From NCBI GenBank assembly GCA_009763385.1, contig CM019823.1, positions 48,811,528 through 48,875,527 of the forward strand: DNA of 64,000 bases. The letters are read 5' to 3'. The notes under the pieces were generated by a model. That model made no database searches. It was not told the DNA's origin and saw nothing but the letters and a program-made list of their open reading frames with translations. The position numbers and the translations under genes are program-made. Position 1 is the stretch's first letter. Each line of letters begins with the position of its first letter. Below, piece after piece: positions 44,181 to 56,011 of this stretch. This stretch comes from Coix lacryma-jobi var. lacryma-jobi (Eukaryota; Streptophyta; Magnoliopsida; Poales; Poaceae).

Positions 44181-45985
44181 TGTTGGTAGTTCTTAGCTTC
44201 ACTAAAGATAGAGCTAGGCAACTATCCCCGGTAACGGCCCAGAAGTGCTTGTTGGCACTTGCTAACGTTGTTACTAGGAGTAGACTATGAAATCTATTCC
44301 TGGCAATAGCGTCAAAAGTGCTTGTAGCAAGTCTGGTCACTATACCTAAAGGAATGAAGCTAAAGCAGCTATCTACTAATGCCAAGCGGGGTTGTCAATC
44401 CCGACACTAGTAGGAGCTAGCTAGAGAGGTTGCAATCTACCAAGAGGAGATTCTGCAAGCGCACAGAACTATCGTAGTAGCACTTCGCCTGGGAGTACCA
44501 GGTGTCGATTTATTTGATCCCAAGGGAAGGCTAGGGTGGTGTATGAGTCGAGTCAAGGAGGGGATGAGAGTCGAAGAAAAGAGAAAAGGGAAGAGAGGGG
44601 CCGAAAGGCTAGAAAGAATATGTGGATGGATAGGTAAGCATGAAATGGATGACTAAGGTAAGGTGGATGGATAGGTAGGTAAAGGGAATAGGATAACTAA
44701 AGGTAACTAAGATAACTAACTATTAACTACTAACTACTCCTAGATAACTACAAAGCAAGATAACTATGAAGCAAGATAGCTACGAAGCAAGACAGACAAA
44801 AGTCAATAAAGCAACAAAGTTAAGTATAGTTTTATTCCTATCTTGTCAAGTACCGAGGCGTGCTAGCCTTTACCACTTACTTAGGTTGAACGCTAGCACA
44901 ACGAGCCTTACTGTTAAACTGGGCCAACTACGTGGTGGAATTCAAGGCGCACAGGGCTGTCACCACCTGCTTGCTACCACAGCTATAAGGGGTCCAGCCG
45001 TATCTGAAGGTAAGTCTATAACTAAGCACCACGCTTAACTATATTCTAACTATCTCTACCCTAGCTTTGAATAGAGACACCCTTGCGGACGTCAGAGCAA
45101 ATACTTGACTTAATAAGATAAACACTAAACTAACTAAGCAACCTATTGGCAAAGATCAATCATTAAGCACACTAGAGATTAACTACTATGGCTAAGTGAA
45201 TTGAACTGTAGGATAGCTAGGTCACACTCAAGGTACTTGATAAAGTAATACTGAAAGTAATGCTTAAAGTAATACTGAGATAAAGATAAATGTACCTGAG
45301 ATACAAGAGAGCAAACCAGACCAGAGACACCGGGAAATCAACCGACCTCCGATGTCAGTCGCTCGTACCCGCTTCTCTCTTAGCAAGCTCTACGCTCCTT
45401 TTACCAAGGACTTAGGCTGAGCTGTGCTAAACTAAGAGCCACGCTGTAGCGAGGGCACTAGAGCTATACTCTCTCTACTAGCTAACCTACTTGCCTAAGC
45501 TCTCTGAGCTCTCACTTGCTTGCATCTACTTGCTTTGCTTCTTGGTGTGTGATGGTGTGAATGGAATGGTGCCACCAGGGGGGTATTTATAGTCTTGAGG
45601 AGTGAGGGGGGTACTTATAGGGGGCAGCCAACCGACCTAGGGTTAGGTCAGGTGGCGGGCGCCACCCCCTACTGGCGGCCGCTAGTCTCCTGGCCGCTGG
45701 ATGCACCGTCTTTGATCCTACGGCCTCCAGATGGTTGTGCAAGGCGGTTTGGAAGTCGGTTGCATGTCTGAGTAACCGCCGTTCAGCCTTGATCCACGCC
45801 ACTTCATCCTGAGCCATCCGATGCCACTGACCTAGTGACCAAGGGCCAAGATTTGGCCTTGGGGAGGTCACACGGATCGGTGACATGGCAGGGAGTGGAA
45901 CTTGGGACAACCCAAGTGGCGGGCGCCACTTAGAGGTGGCGGGCGCCACCTAGGGGTGGCGGGCGCCACCCCCCTTAGGCCCATT

Positions 45986-48900
45986 TGTGACAGAACCAAC
46001 CAATTTATACAAGATTAAGCACCGAATCCCCGCTTTCGCAGAGATTAACAGATACTTAAGCTCGTACAAACCCGGTAGTCCGGAAATCTCGAAGGATTTC
46101 AAGTCATTCAACTTTAACCAAGATCGTAATAGATTAGCGTACATGTCCACAAATCACATTCAATTCGCACATAGTTCAAATACATCGGAGTTTAACAGTT
46201 ATTACAAACCATAGTTCGAAATTCAAGAGCGGAAGCAACATAGTTTTGAAACACCAGTTTTCAGTTCACAATACAGTGCCATCACCTGATCAGTCCACAA
46301 AAGCATCAGGAGAGAATAAGAAATGACCATGCCCTTGGTCTATTCATCACCCGGGACGGGGTACAGGCAGTTCTCGCAATAACCGTAGAAGCATTGCCCA
46401 TCTGCAACAACAAAAGGGATAGAACCCTGAGTACGAGAAGGTACTCAGCTAGACTTACCCGTCATAAACCAGAAATAAAAGACACCAAGGAGTATGCAAG
46501 GCTATATCTGGGGATTGGCCATACTTACTTTTTGCATAAAAGCATTTTATTAAGAAATACTCATTATTTAAGTAAGAGCAGTTACTTTTAAGTAATCAAC
46601 CTGTTTAACTAGATTTGCACCTGATCTAGAGCAAGCACTTGGCTAATTAATCAAGCAAGAGTGACTATTTCATCAATAGCCTTTCATATTCAACAGCATA
46701 ACCATCATTAGTTCCATAAGTTACTACGGTAACACATGCCCAGTCAAGTTACTCACTATCCAGGAGCGATGGCGATTATAATCGATTTCTACCAGCTGGG
46801 AATAAAGTGTCGCACACTCGCCCGATCACACCCTGCCAGGCGGCCGTCGGCGACCAATTCAGGAGGTTCGAGAACACAACACGCGGGACGGCCATGGGCC
46901 ATTCTACACCGGGGGTTATCTCAATGCCAGGTCGCTCAAGCTATTAACTGCCCACGGTCATGCCAGGTCGATCAGGCCCTGCCTGCCCTCGGACCATGCC
47001 AGGTTGATCAGAATAGTTGCCCACGGTACATATAAGGCCCTGGGTGTTAGGCGTCAACATCTCCATCACCGACTCGAAAAACCTTACTCGGCTTCACGGG
47101 AGGTACCGGCACCTGCTCCGTTAAGTGATTGACGCGTTCAAAATGACTGAGGTGTGCCTTCGTCGGATCATAATCGACACAGACGGAAGATTACTAGCAC
47201 ACAGGACCCATGTCCTGCTGCTCCTACACCCCGCCCGGTCTCAGATTAATTATCACATGGTTATCTCCATGATAGCACGAGGCTAAACATGATTAGTATC
47301 CACCTATGTGCGGGAGACAGGATATCACCCGACTTTTACCGGTCTAAGCAGGGCTAAGCATATAACCGAGCCTAAACTAACAGGGATATTAAGATAGTAA
47401 TTGCAGGTGGACAAGGATAATTAATCAATGCAACAACGGTGTCACTCAACTCCTATAACCTAATGCAACAAGCATATCAGGTTAACTTTGTAAACAGTAA
47501 CTGCAAACCGTAGGAGTAAGATGCTCCGGGGCTTGCCTCGCTCAAAGTCTGAAGGTCGGTGATCGCGGCACTCCGGCAGGTCTTCAACGTCTCCTTCCGG
47601 GACCTTCTCTTCCAGCGTCTCCTCCTGGCACTGCTCCTCGGGTGGCGGATCCTGAACCTCCGCTACCGATCCTGTATGATGCATAACATGAATAAATAAC
47701 ACGAATGCACGTGGGATGCATGGTGATGCAACATGGAGCAAGATATTTCAGGAGATAAGCACATGTCATCTACTAAGATAACTCAGGAGATAAGCACATG
47801 TCATCCACTGCTTTCTCTCCAACAAAGTAGTCAACATCATCCTACTGCTTACAAATGATCTCAACATCTACCCAACTACTTAACCTACCATAATCAACTT
47901 GCTAAGCTATGTTGTCACCACATCAAAGTTTACTTAATGAGTTTATTACCCTCTAATTACTTGCTGAAATAAATCTAATTAAACAAGCCTATAACAGCAA
48001 CCCATCCTAGACAGCTTCAGAAAAATCTACAAAAATTACTGGAAGTTAACAACACATAATCTAGCTCCCTGTCCAAATTTCACCCCATGTGGACTTAGAC
48101 TCCATCCTCCATGAAAAAGACAAACTCTACCATGAAAAGGTGCTTTGAACTACACACCCTAGCAAAAAGTGTCCAACAACAGATTTCTTATTTTTTCACT
48201 AAACTTCTTAGCACAAGAGCAGTGTGCATAAATTTTCAGGTTCACATTCCTCATATTTTAATTACTACAAAATAAACAAGGAAACAACATTTAATCATTT
48301 TAATTACTACTGTCAATTTACTCCACAGAGCAACTCTATATTATATTTTTCCCAGAAACTACTCCTCAATACAAACCTAACAAAACCAGAATCACATTTT
48401 TCTGAGCTATACACAGTTTACTATGCATTTAACAAGAATTCAGCTTAAACATGAATTAAATATAACCACACAGAAAATTATCACAAACTAGACATATCAT
48501 ATTTTTCATTCATAGAACTCATCACAACAAACCTAACAAAACTTGTTTCACCTTTTTAGCATTTACAGATTGCAAGATATGAATTAAACAAGCAATTCAA
48601 ATATTTCTGAAAACTATTTAAACAAAACCCTGAAAAACTCCCTAACCTAAACTACTAGATGCACCCAAACTGCTGCACCCAGACTAACTGACAAGCGGGA
48701 CCCGAGCCACTGACTCGCGGGCACTCGGGTCAAACTGACCCCACCTGTCATCCCCACCGAGACAGGGGAGGAGTTGACTGCAGCGGAGCTCGCCGTCGGC
48801 GACCTCTCCGGCGAAACCAACCCCACCGGCGGACTCCCCTTCTCCTTCCGCACCCGATGGTGCCCCTATTCGGCTCAGCGCATGCGCAGATCGAGGTCGC

Positions 48901-50289
48901 CGTCGACGATGGCGGACACGGCGGCGCGGCCCTATCTACGCCGGCCGGCTCCGGCCTCGACGAGCCAAACGGACTCCCGATTCCTACTCCAGCGACCTCC
49001 ACAACCCTAACCCGAGGCTCAGAAGCTAGGGTTCTTGCTCCGAGTGCCCGCGACCACGGCCATGCCAACTCCGGCGACCATGGCGAGCGGCGGACGGCGG
49101 CGTACTAGCACTACCAAACCCTAATCGGCCAAACCAACTCCCCCTTCTTCCTCCGCGGACCTCACCGACTCTCGAACGGGGGCTATGGCAACATGAAACC
49201 ACGGGACGGAGGCCGGCCACGGCGAACCGAGCTCGGCGGTCATGGCGGCCATGGCGGCGGCCCATCCCGCGGCTTGCTTAGGGTTTCCTATGGAGCGCTA
49301 AGGGTAGCACGAGGTGCGGGAGCTCACGGCGAAGCTTGGTGGGTGGTTGGATGGACGGTGCGGTGGCGGGACGACGGCGAACGGCGGCGGCGCTGCCGTT
49401 TTCCCCTTTTCCGCTCGGGCTCCAGCGAGAGAGAAAGGGAGAGCGAGAGAGACAGAATGGAGGGAGTGCGGCTTCGGCAGGGGCGAGGGCGAGCTTGTGC
49501 TTGCCACGCCGCGCGCGGACGCTGCGTCCCCGGCCGAATCGCGCCACGCGGCGGACGTGTTCTGCACGCGGTCGGCCACGACCGACGTCGATTCAAACTG
49601 AATCGGCCGAATTCAGTTGCTAATAGCCGACTGACGACCGAACTTTGGCCGCGATTAACTCCTAATCCATTCGATGAAAAGCTAACCCACTTGCTCCATT
49701 GCTTAGAGCTACATGCCAGCTACAACTTTGATTACAAGATCAGGCTTTGGTTTGTCTTAGATTGCTCTCGAAAACGCTCCAAAGATGGCTAGGCAGAACT
49801 GTTTTGATTGTTAGGACTTAGAAGAATTTTCTAAGTCTAATCTCCCCCATTTCTGCCTTGTGGGTCCTAAAACTCCTTGTTAAACCCATTTTCATGAGTT
49901 GGGCCTTAAACACTTTTTGTTCTACTCTAATTTTTACACACTTTTGGTTAAGGGCCCACAGCCATACAAAGCTTCTATCAAGAAGGTCTTAGTTAGTCAA
50001 ACAAAAGGACTCCTAGGGCTCTATTAAGGCAACTAGGGTTAAAGGCTTGGTTAGCCAAAATGACCAACATCAACCTAGCTTCATTTTGACTCCCTATCAA
50101 GGTTCAACTACATAGGAGACTTAAACACTCCACAAACAAGTCAAACAATCATCACTTCAAGCATAACATCACAAGTGCACACATGAAATGACACTTTAGA
50201 AAAAGGAATGCAACATGGGATGATGAGGCTTTATGCTTATGAGATGTCAAGTTATGCATTTAGGATGGCTTAACACCTAGGGTGTTACA
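45986..50289 (-). repeat. Tekay 3' LTR, 4304 bp
   Basis: On the minus strand it starts TGTAACACCCTAGG and ends GGTTCTGTCACA. Short frames at 48647-49792 recur at identical offsets in the 5' LTR only because the LTRs are copies. Confidence 0.95.
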
Positions 50290-50303
50290 GCCCTCCCCTC
50301 CTT
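50290..50303 (-). promoter_or_regulatory. Polypurine tract of the Tekay element
   Basis: Minus strand AAGGAGGGGAGGGC directly before the LTR start TGTAACACC. Plus-strand primer site. Confidence 0.9.
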
Positions 50304-50312
50304 GAAAGAATC

Positions 50313-50621
50313 TCATCCCGAGATTTGAGTTACTAACCAGTCTTTATAAAACTGTGGATACACTTCCTTTAGATAGTCTTCCGTTTCCCAAGTGGCATCT
50401 CGATCATCTTGTTCACTCCAAGATACCTTATATTGCTTCACGATTCTTCCGCGAGTTACTCTTTCTTTTTCATCAAGTACTTGATAAGGCTTCACTGAGT
50501 AGGTGAGGTCAGATTGCAACTTAATATTGGCTGGTTGCACCTCTTCTTCTGGAACTCGAAGACATTTCTTCAGTTGTGACACATGGAATACAGGGAATAT
50601 AGCTTTCAAATGTTCAGGTAA
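50313..50621 (-). pseudogene. Tekay integrase C-terminus with chromodomain
   Basis: Last segment of pol, behind a TAG at 50622-50624 but in the same frame. Reads PVFHVSQLKKCL (conserved integrase tail), then PYQVLDEKERVTRGR, QYKVSWSEQDDRDATWE and YLKEVYPQFYKDW, a chromodomain of the chromovirus type; the W/ATWE block is the hallmark. In chromoviruses this domain is thought to steer integration to chromatin carrying methylated histone H3. The frame ends at 50313-50315, 10 bp before the polypurine tract. Confidence 0.8.
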
Positions 50622-51779
50622 CTATAGTTGATAAGCCACTTCTCCTCTCCTTTCCATTATCCTGTATGGTCCCACAAATCTTGGCGCTCGCTTTCTTTTC
50701 ACGCCAAAGCATCTAACACCTTTCATGGGCGATACCTTCAGATACACGTAGTCGCCTACATTGAATTCAAGCGGTTTCCTTCTCTTGTCGGCATAGCTCT
50801 TCTGTCGAGACTGTGCAACTGCTATGTGTTGCTGGATTATTCTAACTTGTTCTTCTGCTTCATTAACAAAGTCGATTCCATAGTAACGACGCTCTCCCGG
50901 TTCAACCCGATTCACCAGTGTTCTACATCTTCTGCCATATAGAGCTTCGAAAGGTGCCATCTGAATGCTTTCTTGATAACTATTGTTGTAAGCAAATTCT
51001 GCTAATGGCAACCACTTCTCCCAAGATCCCTTTGCTGAAATTACACAGGCTCTTAACATATCCTCTAATACCTGGTTTACTTTTTTAGTTTGTCCTGACG
51101 TCTGAGGATGGTAGGCTGAGCTACGGATTAGCTTAGTGCCTAACTTCTTTTGCAATTTCTCCCAGAACGGTGCGGTAAACTGCATTCCACGATCCGAAAC
51201 TATGACCTTGGGTATACCATGTAATCGGACAATCTGATTGATATAAATCTCTGCATAGTCCGGTGCTCGATAACAGGTTTTAACTGGTATGAAATGAGCA
51301 GTCTTGGTGAGGCGATCAACTATCACCCAAATCGAATCATTTCCCTTCTGGGTGGTTGGCAAACCGGTGATGAAATCCATACTCACTTCTTCCCATTTCC
51401 ACTCGGGTACTGGTAATGGTTGAAGTGTTCCGGCTGGCTTCAGGTGAATAGCTTTCACTCAGCAACACGTGTCGCATCTGGCTACATATGTGGCAATCTC
51501 TTTCTTCATTTTGGTCCACCAAAATCTTGGACGCAAATCTTGATACATTTTAGTGCTCCCCGGATGAATAGACAACTTGGATAGATGAGCTTCGTCCATA
51601 ATCCGGTTTTTGAGTTCTCTATTCTTGGGTACCACTAAGCAATTGTTAAACCATAATACTCCCTTGTCATCAACTCGAAAATGCTTTACTGGCTCAATGG
51701 TAGTTTTCAGTCTTTCCTTGATATGATAAATTCCCTTATCTGTTTTCTGTCCTTCAAGTATCTGATCAACTAGAGTGTT
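50622..51779 (-). pseudogene. Tekay integrase region, disrupted
   Basis: Follows RNase H in the same frame after the TAG at 51780-51782. The zinc-binding HHCC segment (HLSKLSIHPGSTKMYQDL ... CDTCC) ends at a TGA at 51459-51461. The catalytic core follows: SMDFITGLP (D), VSDRGMQFTAPFW (D) and SSAYHPQTSGQTKKVNQVLE (E), then YNNSYQ, FEALYGRRCRT, and the GPY-like FVGPYRIMERRGEVAYQL. All three catalytic acids are present. Stops are the only visible damage. Confidence 0.88.
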
Positions 51780-53256
51780 CTATAGCTTAATGTGGTGTAG
51801 AATTACAGGGTGTACGAGACTAAACTCGTCTTCAGGTCGTAACCTCAAATTGTTGCAGTGTGATTTCTGACTCCGAGCATCGGCAACCACATTTGCCTTT
51901 CCTGGATGATAATGTATCTGCAGATTGTAATCTTTGATTAACTCAAGCCATCTTCTCTGCCTCATGTTCAACTCCGGTTGAGTGAAGATATACTTGAGAC
52001 TCTTATGATCGGTGTACATGTTGCAGACATTTCCAAGCAAATAGTGCCTCCAAATTTTCAGAGCGTGCACCACGGCAGCTAACTCCAAATCGTGCATAGG
52101 ATAGTTTATCTCATGTTTTCTTAACTGACGTGAAGCATAAGCAATCACTCTGCCTTCTTGCATAAGAACACATCCTAAACCAACTTTCGATGCGTCACAA
52201 AAGACATCAAACGGCTTCTCGATATCTGGCTGAGCTAAGACAGGAGCAGTGGTCAACAGTTTCCGCAAGGTACGGAAAACTATTTCACACTCCCCTGTCC
52301 ATTCAAACTTTTGGTCCTTCTGTAACAAGCTTGTCATTGGTTTTGCAATCTTAGAGAAGTCAGGAATGAATCGGCGATAATATCCTGCTAATCCGAGAAA
52401 ACTCCGAATCTCACCAACTGAGGTTGGGGCTTTCCAATCCATCACTTCTTGTACTTTACTAGGGTCTACAGAAATTCCTTCTTCTGATAAGATATGACCA
52501 AGAAAGTGTACTTTCCTTAACCAAAACTCACATTTACTAAATTTAGCATAAAGCTTATGCTCTCGGAGCCTTGTCAAAACAATCCTCAAATGTTCTGCGT
52601 GATCGTCCGGCTTCTCAGAGTACCCCAGAATGTCATCAATGAACACCACTACAAACTTATCCAGCTCTGGCATGAATACCGAGTTCATCAAACTCATAAA
52701 GTAAGCTGGAGCATTTGTTAACCCAAAAGACATGACCAAATACTCATACAGCCCATATCTGGTTGAAAAAGCAGTCTTTGGAATATCTTGTGGCCGAATT
52801 CTGATTTGGTGATAACCTGATCTCAAATCAATCTTGGAAAATACCTTGGCTCTGGATAACTGGTCAAACAGAATATCTATCCGTGGCAACGGATACTTGT
52901 TCTTAACGGTCACGACATTGAGCGGCCGATAATCCACACACATCTGTAGAGACTTGTCCTTCTTCTTGACAAACAATGCCGGACATCCCCATTCTGATAT
53001 ACTAGGTTGAATGAAACCCTTATCCAAAAGTTCCTTAATCTGTGTTTTGAGTTCAGCTAACTCATTGGGCGGCATACGATAAGGTCTTCTAGAGATTGGT
53101 GCAGTTCCAGGTAGCAACTCAATAGCAAACTCCACTGCCCGCTTGGGCGGTAATCCTGGTAGCTCATCGGGAAAGACATCTGGAAAATCCCGAACAACTG
53201 GAATTTTTGACAGATCTTCTATAGATAAGGTGCAAGATAGATCGACGAAATCAGCA
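51780..53256 (-). pseudogene. Tekay reverse transcriptase and RNase H
   Basis: Open from the TGA at 53259-53261 to the TAG at 51780-51782. RT: RRPYRMPPNELAELK, ISEWGCPALFVKKKD, CVDYRPLN, FSKIDLRSGYHQI, MSFGLTNAPAYFMSLMN and catalytic FIDDILGYS. RNase H: FDVFCDASKVGLGCVL, YASRQLRKHEINYPMHDLEL, YTDHKSLKYIF and HYHPGKANVVADA, with the expected acidic residues. The motifs look undamaged, in keeping with a young element. Confidence 0.9.
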
Positions 53257-54652
53257 CCTCAAGGAAGAGAGATGCGTAACTTTGTGTTCATCCTCCCATC
53301 AGATAAGGTAAGAGTCCTATTTGCAGTGTCTAACACCGCATTCCACATGCTCATCCAACTCATACCTAGGACTACATCCATACTGAGTCCTGGCAAAACT
53401 ACTAGATTGGCTCCAAATTTGTGCCCTCCGATGTCGATGGTTGCATTACAAACCATCTGCCTAGATAACACACTACTCCCCACGGAGCTTACACGAAACA
53501 CATAATCCATTTCAGACACCTCTTGATTATGCTTTTGTGCAAATGCTTTGCTCATGAACGAATGCGATGATCCAGTATCAAACAAAACAACTGCAGGATG
53601 ATGATTAACAAGGCACATACCGGCAGTCACGGGCTCTCCAGCACGAGCTTCTTCAGCGATCATGTTGTGCAGACGTGCGGGGTAATTAGCCTGTTGCTTC
53701 TTTGGGTGGGGGCAATATCTTGCGAAGTGCCCCTCTTGATTGCAGTTGAAGCAGGGTCCCCGAACCAAAGGTTTCCCTCCTGTGGAACTACCTTGACCTC
53801 CACGAGCTTGAGCAGCAGCTATTTTATACGGCTTCTGGTTGCGCTGAGCTTGTGGCTGACTCTTCTTCTACGGCGGCCTGAAATGTGCCCCCGGCGCTGG
53901 TGGTCGATACTGGTTACGTTGAGCTGGTGGTCCTCTAGGTTGAGATGGTCCTGAATCAAAGGTCCTCTTCCGGGCCTTACTTGCAGCATGCTTGTTGTTA
54001 TGATTCTCTTGAATCAGGCAGTCACTTATAAAGTCATTGAAGACGGTACGGGAAGATGTACCCACTGACTTTCCCATTTTAGTGTTCAAGGCTCTCTTGA
54101 AACTAGCAATCTTCTTGGCATCTGTGTCTACGAAGTCTGGAACATATCGAGACAGCGAATTGAACAAGTGGTGGTACTCCGTGACAGACCGAGTTCCCTG
54201 CGTCAGATTCATGAACTCTGCCACCTTCATCTGGGTCAAGCTTGGCAGAATGTAATGCCCTCGGACAGCATCAGTGAACACTCTCCAAGTGATAGGAACA
54301 TTGGCAGGATAGGTGGTACGGTGATGACCCCACCAAATCCCGGCTGGCCCCTGCAACTGATGTGCGGCATATTCTGCTTTGAGCTCCTCTGTAAGCCCGA
54401 GCAAATGAAATTTCTTTTCCAAAGTGTGTAGCCATTCTTCTGCCTCCAACGGTTCCGTAGCTTCCTTAAAGATGGGCGTTGATGGCCATGCGCCAAATTC
54501 TCTCTCAGCAAAGCTTCGATGTTGCGTTGACTTCCAAGAAATTGAGCAAAAAGCTACACAGCCGTCGGTGGTGGAGGAGGTGGTGGATTGCGGTTTTCTC
54601 TGGGGTCCTCATTTCCACCACTATCGCCAGCTCCACTACGAGTTGTCATCAT
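53257..54652 (-). pseudogene. Tekay gag and protease, disrupted
   Basis: Probable start MMTTRSGAGDSGGNEDPREN at 54652. A TAG at 54554-54556, a frameshift between about 54470 and 54510 and a TAG at 53868-53870 break it. The capsid domain reads EWLHTLEKKFHLLGL and VPITWRVFTDAVRGHYI; the zinc knuckle is CFNCNQEGHFARYC (about 53750-53710). The protease follows in the same frame: AVVLFDTGSSHSFMSKAFA, then VLGMSWM. A TGA at 53259-53261 separates it from the RT. In living elements this is one polyprotein. Confidence 0.85.
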
Positions 54653-54991
54653 CTGCATATAAGATGGCAAGTGATCATTAGACGAAGTTGCAATTATTGT
54701 AGAGAACAATAAATCATACCCGCCGCAATTATTCGGAAAAACGAATTCACCAAACAATCACAGAGGTATAATAAATTTCAATCCACATCGCATCATCACA
54801 TAATAAGATCGCTCAATACATATCATGCAAAAGTCAACATAACATCCATAGTTTTGCCCATACATATGGCACTTTCCAAGGTCTCACACCACAACACATA
54901 AGTCTGCTACTCATGCTTACATCCAACCCATAACAAACAAAGATTGGGCTACCATAACACAAAAGATCACTAGTCGCTAGCACTAACTAGT
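54653..54991 (-). other. Spacer between the histone-tail ORF and gag
   Basis: 339 bp, AT-rich, no frame of note. It separates the stop of the upstream ORF (54992) from the gag start, so gag expression would need reinitiation, splicing or a separate transcript. Confidence 0.5.
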
Positions 54992-56011
54992 CTACTCCCT
55001 CATGGCACCATCACCATCATCATTATTGCTAGACACATCTGAAGAACCACTAGAAGAACTACGCGGGTCTGGATCCTCCTGAGGGAAGATGGGGTTCCTC
55101 TCATTCTCCCTGCGGTGGATCTCCTCATGCAAACGATCGTTGTAGTCCTGCAGGTGATGAAGTTGTAGCTCTAGGTCTCCCACTCGTATCCTCAGCAGCC
55201 TGTTCACCTCGGTCGCATGCATACCCTCAAGGCAAACACCTCGAAGCGACTCCTCGGTCTCCCTCATAACCAGCGCTATGAAGGTAGCTGACTCCTGCTG
55301 AATGGCGAGCTGATGAGCAGTCTCCTGCTCCCTCTGACGTGCCTGGTCTCTCTCTACTGTCATACGTGCCAACTCGGCGGTGAGACGGTCCACCTTGGCA
55401 GTATGCTCCTGCTGCCTCCGATGCTGTGCAGCCATCTCCTCACTAAGAACATGATCCAACTGATCATAGCTGCGGGACAGACACCCGTAAGTAGCCATGA
55501 GTGCAACCATGGCACTCCCAGCTGGTCCAGCACAATGTTCCCTCTCGAGCGAACTAGCCTCCAGAACAGCGGCTCCTGGCTGACGCCACACTGACTGATA
55601 TGGATCTGCTGTCGAAAAGATACTGGCTGTGGCCTGGGCAACTACCTCCGGATGGTCCTCCATGATGTCCCGAAGAACAGTGTACGCGACCTTGTTGGCT
55701 GCATCCCAGGGGGTCCTCCCTTGCAAAGCAAACACTCGGCAGCACCAGACGTGATCCTGCTCCTCACGGCTAGGCACCTCCACCTCCACCGTATACATAT
55801 GGCGATCCTCAGAAATCTGCACACGGTGCCAGTCATACTGCGGCTCCTGGCCCTCCTGATATCCCACCAGGTGCAGAACTCTCCAAAGGATAGTGGGCAT
55901 GCCGAACTCCTCTAAGAAATCCTCTGACCCCTCATCAGTCCATGGTCCCAGCATATAATTAGGCCGTTTGCCTCCCGTCGACTTACGAGCGGTGTGCTTG
56001 GTACGTGCCAT
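54992..56011 (-). CDS. Intact upstream ORF (ORF0) with histone H3-like N terminus
   Basis: 339 codons, uninterrupted, between leader and gag of the Tekay element. It begins MARTKHTARKSTGGKRP: after removal of Met (expected before Ala), 13 of the first 14 residues equal the histone H3 tail (ARTKQTARKSTGGK), in register for R2, K4, R8, K9, S10 and K14. Residues 20-135 form a globular-looking part of unknown family (WRVLHLVGYQEGQEPQYDWH, VWCCRVFALQGRTPWDAANK). Residues about 183-245 and 262-305 are heptad-rich, probably coiled coil. The tail 310-339 is Ser/Asp-rich. I do not recognise the body. The ATG directly follows CTTCTTACAG, an acceptor-like sequence. The longer start at 56032 (seven more codons) would bury the mimic and is less likely. 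It is the only unbroken frame of the element. Confidence 0.75.
   Translation of the reverse strand: MARTKHTARKSTGGKRPNYMLGPWTDEGSEDFLEEFGMPTILWRVLHLVGYQEGQEPQYDWHRVQISEDRHMYTVEVEVPSREEQDHVWCCRVFALQGRTPWDAANKVAYTVLRDIMEDHPEVVAQATASIFSTADPYQSVWRQPGAAVLEASSLEREHCAGPAGSAMVALMATYGCLSRSYDQLDHVLSEEMAAQHRRQQEHTAKVDRLTAELARMTVERDQARQREQETAHQLAIQQESATFIALVMRETEESLRGVCLEGMHATEVNRLLRIRVGDLELQLHHLQDYNDRLHEEIHRRENERNPIFPQEDPDPRSSSSGSSDVSSNNDDGDGAMRE

Noticed and set aside
48647..49792. Conserved Arg/Gly/Pro-rich frames appearing twice at identical offsets (also 59600-60745)
   Set aside because: The duplication is explained by the two LTRs of one young element, not by coding constraint.
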